A stretch of 64,000 nt of DNA, taken from assembly GCF_000974425.1 (NCBI RefSeq), contig NZ_CP010429.1, positions 4,092,001 to 4,156,000 on the forward strand. Direction: 5' to 3'. The position numbers were made by a program, and so were the translations under genes. The DNA is from Spirosoma radiotolerans (GTDB lineage Bacteria; Bacteroidota; Bacteroidia; Cytophagales; Spirosomataceae). The notes below the pieces were generated by a model that was not told the origin of the DNA, searched no databases, and saw only the letters and a program-made list of their open reading frames with translations. Of the stretch, positions 25,754 through 34,240 are shown in pieces (position 1 is the first letter of the stretch; each line of letters starts with the position of its first letter).

Positions 25754-27040
25754 ATGCCAACTGTCAGTGTAAATACCCATTTCCCAGGCTATGAAATCAT
25801 TGGTGAGCTGGGGCGTTCCAACGCCCGTGTTCTGAAGGCCCGCCATCTGGAATCAGGCGACCTGGTCGCCATAAAACACTTTACCCTGCACACAGACCCG
25901 GAAACGCTTCGGCGGTTTCGGGTCGAATCAGAGATCATGACTGGTATTCGCCACCCGAACGTGGTACGGGTTCGCGACGTACAACTGGATATGCCCCTGC
26001 CCTTCATTGTTATGGAATGGGTAGAAGGCGGTAGTTTGCGAACACTTATCGACAAACAGGGGCGATTGACCGTGGCCACAACCATCCGATTGGGGTTACA
26101 GATGTCCGAAGCCTTTCATGCCATTCATCCGCAGGGTATTATCCACCGGGATATTAAGCCCGAGAATATTCTGTATCGGCCCTTGCCCAGCGGGGAACTG
26201 CATTTTCTCATCACCGACTTTGGCGTGGCCCGCATTCGGGAGCAATCGCAAACTATGACGGGTCAGTCGCTGATGACCTATGAATATGCCTCGCCGGAGC
26301 AGTTCGACAACCCCAAAGGCGTTGATGTGGCGACGGATTACTATTCTCTGGGCGTTGTGCTTTATGAATGCCTGGCTGGAAAAGTACCCTTCTCGATGGC
26401 CGAAACAGCGGGAATGGCGACCTTCATGAGCCAGGTCTTACACACACCGCCACCGGCGTTATCGCTACCGTCGGGGCAGTACCTGCCTCCTAGCCTGACG
26501 ACATTGCTGGACTGGACGCTGGTCAAAAATCCGGCCGAACGCCTGAGCGATGTGACAGAGCTGGCATTGCTGCTGGGTCAGGCAAATGTAGAATTGTTGC
26601 AGGCCAACCGGTCCGGACAACGTCAGGCACCAGTCGCGCCCCGGTCGCAAACGCTGGTTGCACCCGCGCCTGTACCTGAGCCAGTCAACGCGTATGAATA
26701 CGAACCAATGGAAGAATCGCCAGCTAATACCACAAACTGGTCGATCATCCTGGCGGCACTGTTTGTCGTGGTATTGGCCGTCTTCGGTGTATTGTATAAA
26801 ATGCGCCATAAAGAAGCTCCGGCTCAAACCTTGCCTGACTCAACGGTCACCAATACTGATTCGCTGAGTTCGGACGAGATAGCTACGGATTCAACCGCAG
26901 CGCCGTTTCAGGAGTCAACCGAAGAAGAGCCGGCAACCGACTCTGTCATCACCAATTCACCGCCTTCGGAGACGACCATAAATACGACGTCGGCTCCGCC
27001 AGTCGATTCAACAGCCGTACCCGATTCGAGTAGGCAGTAA
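25754..27040 (+). CDS. Membrane Ser/Thr protein kinase (Hanks type), copy 2
   Basis: A 428-aa kinase whose catalytic domain is closely similar to the neighbour upstream (same start pattern FPGYEI, same K41, D133, D155 positions), so the pair arose by tandem duplication. It also has the altered glycine loop (LGRSNARVLKA) and the MTGQSLMTYEYASPEQF activation segment. The TM helix is at about 329-349 (WSIILAALFVVVLAVFGVL). The outside tail is only about 75 residues, acidic and Ser/Thr/Pro-rich, with no sensor fold. The two copies therefore differ mainly outside the membrane. Confidence 0.95.
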   Translation: MPTVSVNTHFPGYEIIGELGRSNARVLKARHLESGDLVAIKHFTLHTDPETLRRFRVESEIMTGIRHPNVVRVRDVQLDMPLPFIVMEWVEGGSLRTLIDKQGRLTVATTIRLGLQMSEAFHAIHPQGIIHRDIKPENILYRPLPSGELHFLITDFGVARIREQSQTMTGQSLMTYEYASPEQFDNPKGVDVATDYYSLGVVLYECLAGKVPFSMAETAGMATFMSQVLHTPPPALSLPSGQYLPPSLTTLLDWTLVKNPAERLSDVTELALLLGQANVELLQANRSGQRQAPVAPRSQTLVAPAPVPEPVNAYEYEPMEESPANTTNWSIILAALFVVVLAVFGVLYKMRHKEAPAQTLPDSTVTNTDSLSSDEIATDSTAAPFQESTEEEPATDSVITNSPPSETTINTTSAPPVDSTAVPDSSRQ

Positions 27041-27074
27041 TATAAATTCCGAACACACTGCGCTGTGTTGTATC

Positions 27075-27140
27075 TGTACCCACGGGCTTCAGCTCGTATT
27101 TCAGTAAGATTCATACACGGGCTTCAGCCCCTGGGTACAA
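27075..27140. repeat. Intergenic element with cacgggcttcagc direct repeats
   Basis: CACGGGCTTCAGC occurs at 27081-27093 and 27116-27128, and the outer TGTACCCA (27075-27082) pairs with TGGGTACA (27132-27139). This folds as an imperfect hairpin in the 131-base gap before the RodA-PBP gene and could dampen or split the operon. Confidence 0.6.
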
Positions 27141-27171
27141 CTCACTTAATCAACCCGTAACCCACCCCTGA

Positions 27172-30100
27172 ATGAAATCATTTGACCGTTTGTATTTGCT
27201 GAGTGCGTCGATCATGTTGGGGCTGCTGTTCATTCGGCTGTACATCAATCTCCTGCCGACACTCGACCAGGCAAAACAAGCATACACCGCCGGGCAGTCG
27301 CTTAACCTGGACAAAGGCGTTAAATCATCCGCCATTCGGCGCTTGCTGACGAGTGGCAATTATTATACCGATAGCCGGGATATTGATTTGGTAGCCGACT
27401 CCCTACCCGCCAAACTTGTCCGGAACGGAACCCTCGATAACCTGGGAGCACTAAACAAGCGGACGTTTTCGGTAATGGCTCCGCTAACGTGGCGTAGTCG
27501 AATTGGTGGTGCCGACTTCCAAAGCCGACTCCGGTTATCACGCCAGCAGATGGGGTTCGACTCGGTGCTGTACAATCGGGAGCTGACCAACCCAAAAACG
27601 TATCCTGCCGTCGTTCAGGTTGGGAGTGGAACGGTGTCGTTTGACGGGCGCGTCAGTCGGGACGATCGCCCCCTGTCGGGTGTACTGGTCCAGCTAAAGC
27701 GCCACCCGGCAACGGCCCAGCCCGATACGCTTCCTGATCGTTTCGTTTATGCCCGGACGGATACCGACGGCCGATTCACCTTCGCAGGCCTGAAGTCGGG
27801 GGCGGGTTATAGTGTTGTCCCGCTGAAACCAGGATTTGAGTTTGGCAGTCGACGCGGCACCGCTCACTTAACCACCCATCAACACGTTGACTTTACCGCC
27901 CGACCACACCAGCTTCGACTAATTGGATCGACGGTTTACGGGCAACTAAAAACGGATCAAGTGCTTACCGTCCGGACACCGGCCTCGTTCACCTGGCTGT
28001 TTTGGGGTATTGTGGCGGCCTTCTTTCTGGCGTTTTGGGTGGTCAACGGGGTCTGGTCCATTCGGCGCTTCCACCCTGACCCCTTTTTGTTACCGATAAT
28101 AATGCTCCTCACGGGCTTATCGGTCTTAACCCTGCTGGCTATTCAGGATCCGTTGCAGGACACACTCTTTGCCGGACAAACGTTACAAGGCGTCATCGTC
28201 GGCTTGGCCGGAATGACCATTTTATCCCAGCTTAATGTAGGTCGTTTCTACGCTACCTGGCGCTATGACTGGCTGTTTACTTTACGAAGCCGGTCTTCAG
28301 TCCGACGATCGGGCTGGACATGGCTGGTGCTGGCGGCTGGCCTGGCTGCACTGACGTTGCTTGTTGGGTCCGGTCCCGAAGGAAGCGGAGTACGGGTGAA
28401 CCTGTCACTGCTGGGGTTGACATTTCAGCCAAGTGAGATCACTAAATACCTGTTGCTGTTATTTTTCGCCGGGTTCTTTGCGGCCAATGAACAGCAACTG
28501 CGGCAACTTCCTGATTTGCGCTGGCGCTTCGCCGTTAGTTTCGGGGCGCTGGCCGGAGCCGGTTTGCTCATGTTGCTTTACTTACTGCTGGGCGACATGG
28601 GCCCGGCGCTGGTGGTGTGTTTTACGTTTCTGCTTTTCTATAGCATTGCCCGGGGGAATCTTCCCCTTACCCTCGCCACAGGTGTTGGCTATGGTATAGC
28701 GCTTTGGCTCCTGCCGGGTGCCGTAGCCACGCTACTTTGTTTGCTGGCGGTGATTGGCTACATGTTCTGGAAAGGCGACGCTCGCTCGAAGACAGGCACC
28801 GGCTGGATTGCGCTGCTGGCAGAAGCCCCGGTATTGCTGCTGCTGGTGATGGCCATGTTTGCTTTCGGCGATCAATTGCCTTTTGTGGGCGATCGGCTGG
28901 CCGACCGGAAAGCCATGTGGCTTAATCCCTGGAATAATGATGTGTATGGGGGCGATCACCTGGCACACGGTTACTGGGCGCTGGCATCCGGCGGCTGGAC
29001 TGGGCAGGGCCTGGGCAAAGGATTTCCCAACGCCATTCCTGCCGCCCACACCGACATGATTCTGCCCAGCCTGGGCGAAGAGCTGGGTGGTCTGGGCGTC
29101 GTTTGCGTGTTCCTGCTGTTTGGCGTATTGCTGCACCGGCTGTTTCTTCATGCCCGTCGGGCGGGCCAGCCGTTTAGCTTTTTCCTGATTGCTGGGATTG
29201 CCATTGCCACGGGCGTTCAGTTTTTGATTATCGCGGGCGGCTCAATCGGGTTGCTGCCGCTGACGGGTATCAGTGTACCCTTTTTGAGCTATGGCAAAAT
29301 CTCGCTTATCATTAACCTGACGGCTATGGGCGCTGCCTTTAGTGTCGCGCATCGACCGGGCGAGGTGGCCCAACGAGAATACCTGTCAACCCATTATGAT
29401 GTTGTGCTCATGGCAGGCATCACCGGGTTTTTGGCGGGTGTCGTTGTGCTTATTGGTCATTTACTGCCCATCGTAGGCTGGCGGGGTAGTGCCTACATTG
29501 TACGTCCGGCCCGAGTGGTAACCCGCAACGGCGATCCCGTTTACAGTTATAACCCGCGTATCGAACGACTTACTCGAGCCCTGGCGGCAGGCACGATTTA
29601 TGACCGGACGGGTCTGGTGCTGGCATCGAGTTCGCCCGAAACCGTTAGGCAACAAGCAGCCAAACTCCAGCAGAGCGGCCTCAACGCTGACGAGGTCGAA
29701 GGGCTAACCAGAAAACGGCAACAACGTTATTACCCCTTCGGCAACCAACTTTTTTTCTGGCTGGGTGACCTTAATACGCAACTCTTTTGGGGGCAAAGCA
29801 ACGGATATTATGCCGAAGCCGCTCACCTCAGCGAGTTACGGGGCTTCAATAGTCGCCCTCGAAAAACAAACCTCGTCACGACCGACTACCGGGCCGACCG
29901 CTTCAGTCCGTCCGTTCGGCAAACGCGTACCTTGTCTGTGTATGATTACAGCGAGCTGGCTCCCGCCCTTCGGGCCGGGCTGGATAGTCGTGAGGTGGCT
30001 GAGCGAAAAACCCAAAACCGCGATCTGCGCCTGAGTGTCAATGCGGAACTTCAGGTGGCCATTCAACAGGCACTGGCCACGTCCGACTTCCGCAACCGGC

Positions 30101-31140
30101 GGGTATCGGTTGTGGTGCTCGATGCGAATTCGGGCGATGTGCTGGCATCGGCGCTACACCCGCTTCCCAACCTGCAAACGCCAGACGTGATGCAGATGGC
30201 GGACCGGGATCGCCTAAAATTACCTTACCTGGTGACAGAGCGCGACCTAGGCATGACCTATCCAACCGCCCCTGGATCGACCGCTAAAATACTGACCGCC
30301 ATGGCGGCTTTCAATAAACTGGGCCCGTCCGCATCCGACGTTAGCTATTCTATTTCGTGTGAGGAAATCATCCGCCGGGGCACCCGCGAATCAGAACCCT
30401 GCAATGAATCTGTCGATATGCGGAAAGCCATTGTCCGGTCGAGCAATGTCTATTTTATTCGGACGGCCAACGACCATAAGCTCGACAATGAAATGGCGGA
30501 TCTGTACCTAGCTACCGGCATGAACATCGACTTCGTAGGCGGCTACTCTTTCTCCGATACGCGCACAGAACCCGAGCGTGAGCTCATTCGAAAACACTGG
30601 CGCGATTCTTCTTTTGTCGTCCGGCGAAATCTCTATAACACTATGCAATACCCCAAACGGTACCGCAGTGAGTTCTCGGGGCTGGCCTGGGGACAGGGGC
30701 AACTTACCTCGACTCCAGTCGCCCTGGCCCGTATGGCAGGGGCTATTGCCAACAAAGGCGTGCTGCAACCATCGCGGTATGTGCTGGAGCAGGCGGGAAA
30801 ACCACTACCCATTGGAGCCGGTCAGCGAGTAGCTCGCCAGGCCACTTATGCCGACCAGCTTGAGTCATTCATGATCGATCAGTCGAATCCATCCGAGGGC
30901 CGCAGCAAAATCAGTGTAGCCCGTGTAGCAGGCAAAACTGGCACGCCCGAACGCATTGTGCAGGGCATTCGCCGAAACGACGGCTGGTTCGTGTTTTTCG
31001 CCCCAACACCCAATGGACAGTCGCATACGGTCGTTAGTGTCCGTATAGAGTTGGGGGAATCATCCGCCGAAGCTGTCCAACTGGCGAACACCGTGGTGGC
31101 ACCCATCCTGAAACAGCGCGGGTATTTAGGGAGTTTTTGA
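27172..31140 (+). CDS. RodA/FtsW (SEDS) - class B PBP fusion protein
   Basis: A 1322-aa predicted peptidoglycan synthase joining both polymerising activities. Residues 8-27 are a TM helix; 28-270 are extracytoplasmic, with a carboxypeptidase-regulatory-like beta domain (about 150-245, FVYARTDTDGRFTFAGLKSG). From about 273 to 780 are the SEDS membrane helices, with FQPSE at 418-422, GDMGPALVV, HTD with D628 (family catalytic Asp), GEELGGLG and SVPFLSYGK. The last 520 residues are a transpeptidase with complete active site: S1036-T-A-K1039, S1090-S-N1092 and K1255-T-G1257. Normally RodA and PBP2 are separate proteins that pair. The surrounding kinase, phosphatase and FHA genes imply phospho-control. 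Confidence 0.95.
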   Translation: MKSFDRLYLLSASIMLGLLFIRLYINLLPTLDQAKQAYTAGQSLNLDKGVKSSAIRRLLTSGNYYTDSRDIDLVADSLPAKLVRNGTLDNLGALNKRTFSVMAPLTWRSRIGGADFQSRLRLSRQQMGFDSVLYNRELTNPKTYPAVVQVGSGTVSFDGRVSRDDRPLSGVLVQLKRHPATAQPDTLPDRFVYARTDTDGRFTFAGLKSGAGYSVVPLKPGFEFGSRRGTAHLTTHQHVDFTARPHQLRLIGSTVYGQLKTDQVLTVRTPASFTWLFWGIVAAFFLAFWVVNGVWSIRRFHPDPFLLPIIMLLTGLSVLTLLAIQDPLQDTLFAGQTLQGVIVGLAGMTILSQLNVGRFYATWRYDWLFTLRSRSSVRRSGWTWLVLAAGLAALTLLVGSGPEGSGVRVNLSLLGLTFQPSEITKYLLLLFFAGFFAANEQQLRQLPDLRWRFAVSFGALAGAGLLMLLYLLLGDMGPALVVCFTFLLFYSIARGNLPLTLATGVGYGIALWLLPGAVATLLCLLAVIGYMFWKGDARSKTGTGWIALLAEAPVLLLLVMAMFAFGDQLPFVGDRLADRKAMWLNPWNNDVYGGDHLAHGYWALASGGWTGQGLGKGFPNAIPAAHTDMILPSLGEELGGLGVVCVFLLFGVLLHRLFLHARRAGQPFSFFLIAGIAIATGVQFLIIAGGSIGLLPLTGISVPFLSYGKISLIINLTAMGAAFSVAHRPGEVAQREYLSTHYDVVLMAGITGFLAGVVVLIGHLLPIVGWRGSAYIVRPARVVTRNGDPVYSYNPRIERLTRALAAGTIYDRTGLVLASSSPETVRQQAAKLQQSGLNADEVEGLTRKRQQRYYPFGNQLFFWLGDLNTQLFWGQSNGYYAEAAHLSELRGFNSRPRKTNLVTTDYRADRFSPSVRQTRTLSVYDYSELAPALRAGLDSREVAERKTQNRDLRLSVNAELQVAIQQALATSDFRNRRVSVVVLDANSGDVLASALHPLPNLQTPDVMQMADRDRLKLPYLVTERDLGMTYPTAPGSTAKILTAMAAFNKLGPSASDVSYSISCEEIIRRGTRESEPCNESVDMRKAIVRSSNVYFIRTANDHKLDNEMADLYLATGMNIDFVGGYSFSDTRTEPERELIRKHWRDSSFVVRRNLYNTMQYPKRYRSEFSGLAWGQGQLTSTPVALARMAGAIANKGVLQPSRYVLEQAGKPLPIGAGQRVARQATYADQLESFMIDQSNPSEGRSKISVARVAGKTGTPERIVQGIRRNDGWFVFFAPTPNGQSHTVVSVRIELGESSAEAVQLANTVVAPILKQRGYLGSF

Positions 31141-31145
31141 TAGTT

Positions 31146-31191
31146 CTGTAACGCGGATCGAACGGGCACCCCGATCCTGTCCGCGTTACAG
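31146..31191 (+). terminator. Hairpin between the RodA-PBP and FHA genes
   Basis: CTGTAACGCGGA (31146-31157) pairs with TCCGCGTTACAG (31180-31191); an inner GGATCG/CGATCC can compete. There is no U-tract, so it may be an mRNA processing or attenuation element rather than a full terminator. Confidence 0.5.
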
Positions 31192-31209
31192 TGAATAAGT
31201 TTATAAATT

Positions 31210-32124
31210 ATGAGCCTACTAGACACGATAAAAAACCTGTTCGGCTTTACGCCTACTTCACCAGCGCAGGCAACCAGGCCAGCGGTTCAGGCTTTTGATT
31301 TGGAGAAAACGGACAGTCAAGAACCGATCTCAGAACCACCCAAACCCATTTCGCAAGGGCCACCGCCCGCTGGTCAGCGACGGGATCAGATGCTTCACTT
31401 CATCGTTGATAAGCTGCGTCCATACCAGAATGAACCCGAGACGGCTCCTATAGGGGTGACCTTGTGCCTTGTTGCGACCAATCCAGAGGAAGAAGCGATT
31501 GACCGGGTTGCTTTATGGGCTAGTCAGCCCGGAAAGTTTCAAAAAGAACTCAGCCGACAGCTCGCAGACAATTACATCAAACTACCCAACGACTGGCGTT
31601 TCGAGTACGCGTTTTACCAGGCTATACTACCCGAAACGACTTACCGGGAGGGTAATCTGGGGTTGATCGTTCTCGACAAAGCCAAAGCGTCGCAAACTCC
31701 TTCGCTGGCTCGGGTAGTAACCTTAACCGGGCAAACTGAACAGACCGACTACGTACTGGACCCTACGCAGAAGACCAGTTTCTGTATTGGTCGGGGACGT
31801 TCTTCCCAAACGACAACTGGTCGTATTCGAACAAACGACATCGTTATCCTGAATGACAACGACCCCGGTTTTGATCCGCAACGGGGGGCAGAGAACGGAG
31901 CCGTCAGCCGCGCCCACGCCACGATTCGGTACGACACGACCCGACGGCAATATTCGCTCCTTGTCGATGCAGGCGGGTTACCGGCCAGTGGCAACAAAAC
32001 GAAGATCTTCCACCCGGACAATAGCATTGAACGAGCCGATATTGCCGGGATGGGCTACCCGCTTCAGTCCGGCGACCAGATTGAGTTAGGGGGCGCTGTT
32101 ACGCTTTTGTTTGAATTGTCCTGA
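31210..32124 (+). CDS. FHA-domain protein with FhaA-like N-terminal region (last of the block)
   Basis: A 304-aa soluble protein, the second FHA member of the block. The N-terminal half (about 55-175) follows the same plan as the first FHA-like protein. The FHA domain (about 185-304) is canonical: G194-R195 in FCIGRGR, S233-R-A-H236 in AVSRAHATIRYD, and a later GNKTKIF loop. It should bind phosphothreonine peptides, probably on the neighbouring kinases or synthase. A hairpin follows the gene and probably closes the transcript. Confidence 0.88.
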   Translation: MSLLDTIKNLFGFTPTSPAQATRPAVQAFDLEKTDSQEPISEPPKPISQGPPPAGQRRDQMLHFIVDKLRPYQNEPETAPIGVTLCLVATNPEEEAIDRVALWASQPGKFQKELSRQLADNYIKLPNDWRFEYAFYQAILPETTYREGNLGLIVLDKAKASQTPSLARVVTLTGQTEQTDYVLDPTQKTSFCIGRGRSSQTTTGRIRTNDIVILNDNDPGFDPQRGAENGAVSRAHATIRYDTTRRQYSLLVDAGGLPASGNKTKIFHPDNSIERADIAGMGYPLQSGDQIELGGAVTLLFELS

Positions 32125-32142
32125 TCAATAAGTGTAAGCTAG

Positions 32143-32174
32143 CGTGGTGTCGGTTACTTATAACCGACACCACG
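32143..32174 (+). terminator. Hairpin closing the kinase/PBP block
   Basis: A perfect 14-bp stem (32143-32156 and 32161-32174) with a 4-base loop lies 18 bases after the FHA stop. There is no U-tract. Confidence 0.6.
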
Positions 32175-32267
32175 TCCCTATAGTAATCATGTGACACTAA
32201 CGACAGGATAGCCATAGCCTACTCCATAAATTACTTAACTTACTGCACTAAAATCGACCATTCCTTT

Positions 32268-34046
32268 ATGATGCAACGCCTATTACTACCCTTACTGATC
32301 GCCACCATGATTGGCTGTAATTCGAAGAAGAGCGAACAAACAACCACCGCAAACACGGACTTCGCGACCGTTCTGGACGACTATTATGAACAGCGGTTGA
32401 AACTGTTTCCCATAGAGGCTACCCAGCAGGGAGACAACCGGTATAATGACCAGCTTCCCAATGATATTTCCCAAGCGTTTCTGGGTCAGACCAAGGCGTT
32501 CTATACCAACACCTTAGAAAAGCTGAATTCGTTTGACCGGGAAAAGTTATCCGATGAGGACAAGATTTCTTACGATATCCTCAAACGTGAATTAGCCCTG
32601 CAACTGGAACAATACCCATTCCATCAGGAAGAAATACCGTTCAATCAGTTCACCGGGCTAACGCTGAGTTTTGGCCAATTGGGCAGTGGCGAGGGGTCAC
32701 AACCCTTTAAAACGGTCAAGGATTATGACGACTGGCTAAAGCGTGTTTCCGCCTTTAGTGTCTGGGGCGATACGGCCATCACGGCATTCCGAAAGGGAAT
32801 AGCGACCGGACGGGTACTCCCCAAGAGCCTGGTTGTCAAAATGATTCCACAAATGACCGATCTGGTCGTGAGTGATCCGACAAAGAGTCTCTTTTATGGC
32901 CCGATCAAAAAACTGCCATCAACCTTCAGCGCGGCCGATAAAGACCGGCTGACGGCTGCCTATAAGAAAGCCATCAGCGAGCAAATCGTGCCCACTTACC
33001 AAAAGCTGGGAACTTTTTTGACGACCGAATACCTGCCTAAAGCCCGCACGACGTCGGGCATCGATGTACTACCGCAGGGCCCGGAACTATACCGGTATTT
33101 GGTCAGAACCTGGACCACCACCAACGACACACCCGATCAAATCTACGCGATTGGGCTGAACGAAGTGGCCCGGATTCGGGGGGAGATGGAAAAGGTGAAA
33201 ACGCAGGTTGGCTTCAAAGGCACGCTGGACGAATTCTTCACACACCTCAAAACCGACAAGAAATTTTATCCCTACAAACAGCCCAAGGAGGTTCTGGACG
33301 CGTTTCATACCATTCTGGCGAGGATTGAGCCGAATTTAAAAAAGCTGTTCATCAACACGCCCAAATCAGAATTCGAGATTCGGCAGACCGAGAAGTTCCG
33401 GGAAGCCTCCGCCAGCGCCGAGTACAACCAGGCATTGGCCGATGGCAGTCGGCCGGGGATTTTTTACGTGCCCATCCCAGATGCCACCAACTTCAACGTC
33501 ACGTCGGGTATGGAATCGCTGTTTTTGCACGAAGCGATTCCAGGGCACCATTACCAGGTATCGCTGCAACAGGAAAACACCAAATTGCCAAAGTTTCGTC
33601 GGTTTGCGTGGTATGGCGCCTACGGCGAAGGCTGGGCGTTGTACTGCGAATCGTTGGGCAAAGAACTGGGTATCTACACCGACCCTTATCAGTACATGGG
33701 TGCACTGGGCGATGAAATTCACCGGGCGATTCGGCTGGTTGTTGACGTAGGCTTACACACGAAGCACATGACGCGCGAACAGGCCATCAAGTACATGATG
33801 GACAACGAACCCATTGCCGAACAGGGCGCTACGGCTGAAATTGAGCGCTACATGGCGATTCCGGGTCAGGCGCTGTCGTACAAAATCGGAGCCCTGAAAA
33901 TCCGCGAACTGCGCACGAAATACGAAAAGCAGCTTGGCGACAAATTTAGTCTGGCCGCCTTTCACGACGAGTTTCTCAAAGACGGCTGTATGCCACTCGA
34001 TGTGCTGGAACGCAAGATGGATGCCTGGGCCGAGCGTCAGAAGTAA
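32268..34046 (+). CDS. DUF885 family lipoprotein (putative metallopeptidase)
   Basis: A 592-aa protein with a lipobox signal (LIATMIGCNSKK). The DUF885 signature FLHEAIPGHHYQ carries H421-E422 and H427-H428, a zinc-peptidase-like HExxxxHH arrangement; downstream YGEGWALYCESLGKELG and EIERYMAIPGQALSYKIG are also family motifs. Members are presumed membrane-bound metallopeptidases, but substrates are unknown. It stands alone between the FHA gene and SusCD pair 1, convergent with susD. Confidence 0.9.
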   Translation: MMQRLLLPLLIATMIGCNSKKSEQTTTANTDFATVLDDYYEQRLKLFPIEATQQGDNRYNDQLPNDISQAFLGQTKAFYTNTLEKLNSFDREKLSDEDKISYDILKRELALQLEQYPFHQEEIPFNQFTGLTLSFGQLGSGEGSQPFKTVKDYDDWLKRVSAFSVWGDTAITAFRKGIATGRVLPKSLVVKMIPQMTDLVVSDPTKSLFYGPIKKLPSTFSAADKDRLTAAYKKAISEQIVPTYQKLGTFLTTEYLPKARTTSGIDVLPQGPELYRYLVRTWTTTNDTPDQIYAIGLNEVARIRGEMEKVKTQVGFKGTLDEFFTHLKTDKKFYPYKQPKEVLDAFHTILARIEPNLKKLFINTPKSEFEIRQTEKFREASASAEYNQALADGSRPGIFYVPIPDATNFNVTSGMESLFLHEAIPGHHYQVSLQQENTKLPKFRRFAWYGAYGEGWALYCESLGKELGIYTDPYQYMGALGDEIHRAIRLVVDVGLHTKHMTREQAIKYMMDNEPIAEQGATAEIERYMAIPGQALSYKIGALKIRELRTKYEKQLGDKFSLAAFHDEFLKDGCMPLDVLERKMDAWAERQK

Positions 34047-34091
34047 GGTTTGCCTATGGTTAAGGCTATAGCCGTAGTTTAGAGGGGAATA

Positions 34092-34127
34092 GTCTCCATG
34101 GTTCGTGAGGACACGAACCATGGAGAC
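34092..34127. repeat. GGTTCGTG-type palindromic element, copy at 34.1 kb
   Basis: Arms 34092-34107 and 34112-34127 are perfect 16-bp complements around AGGA. The core GGTTCGTGAGGACACGAACC is a variant of the elements at 19.9 and 21.3 kb, with compensating changes in both arms. Confidence 0.85.
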
Positions 34128-34158
34128 AGAGACAAACCACGGGTACAGAAATTTTCTA

Positions 34159-34227
34159 TTTCACCACAGAGGCACAAAGGCCACAGAGAGTTGAATTCTC
34201 TGTGGCCTTTGTGCCTCTGTGGTGAAA
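34159..34227. repeat. 30-bp perfect palindrome between convergent genes
   Basis: Arms 34159-34188 and 34198-34227 match perfectly around a 9-base loop. The arm reads TTTCACCACAGAGGCACAAA and onward. It lies just before the convergent susD stop and could be a two-way terminator. The sequence differs from both other repeat families in the window. Confidence 0.85.
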
Positions 34228-34240
34228 CAACTATTTGCAA

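Noticed and set aside
27041..27171. Possible CRISPR-like direct repeats (cacgggcttcagc twice)
   Set aside because: Only two 13-base copies and no regular spacer, so it is a hairpin-forming element instead.
21509..32124. Reading the block as a phage or plasmid island
   Set aside because: There are no integrase, transposase, tRNA or att repeats at the edges, and base composition looks like its surroundings.
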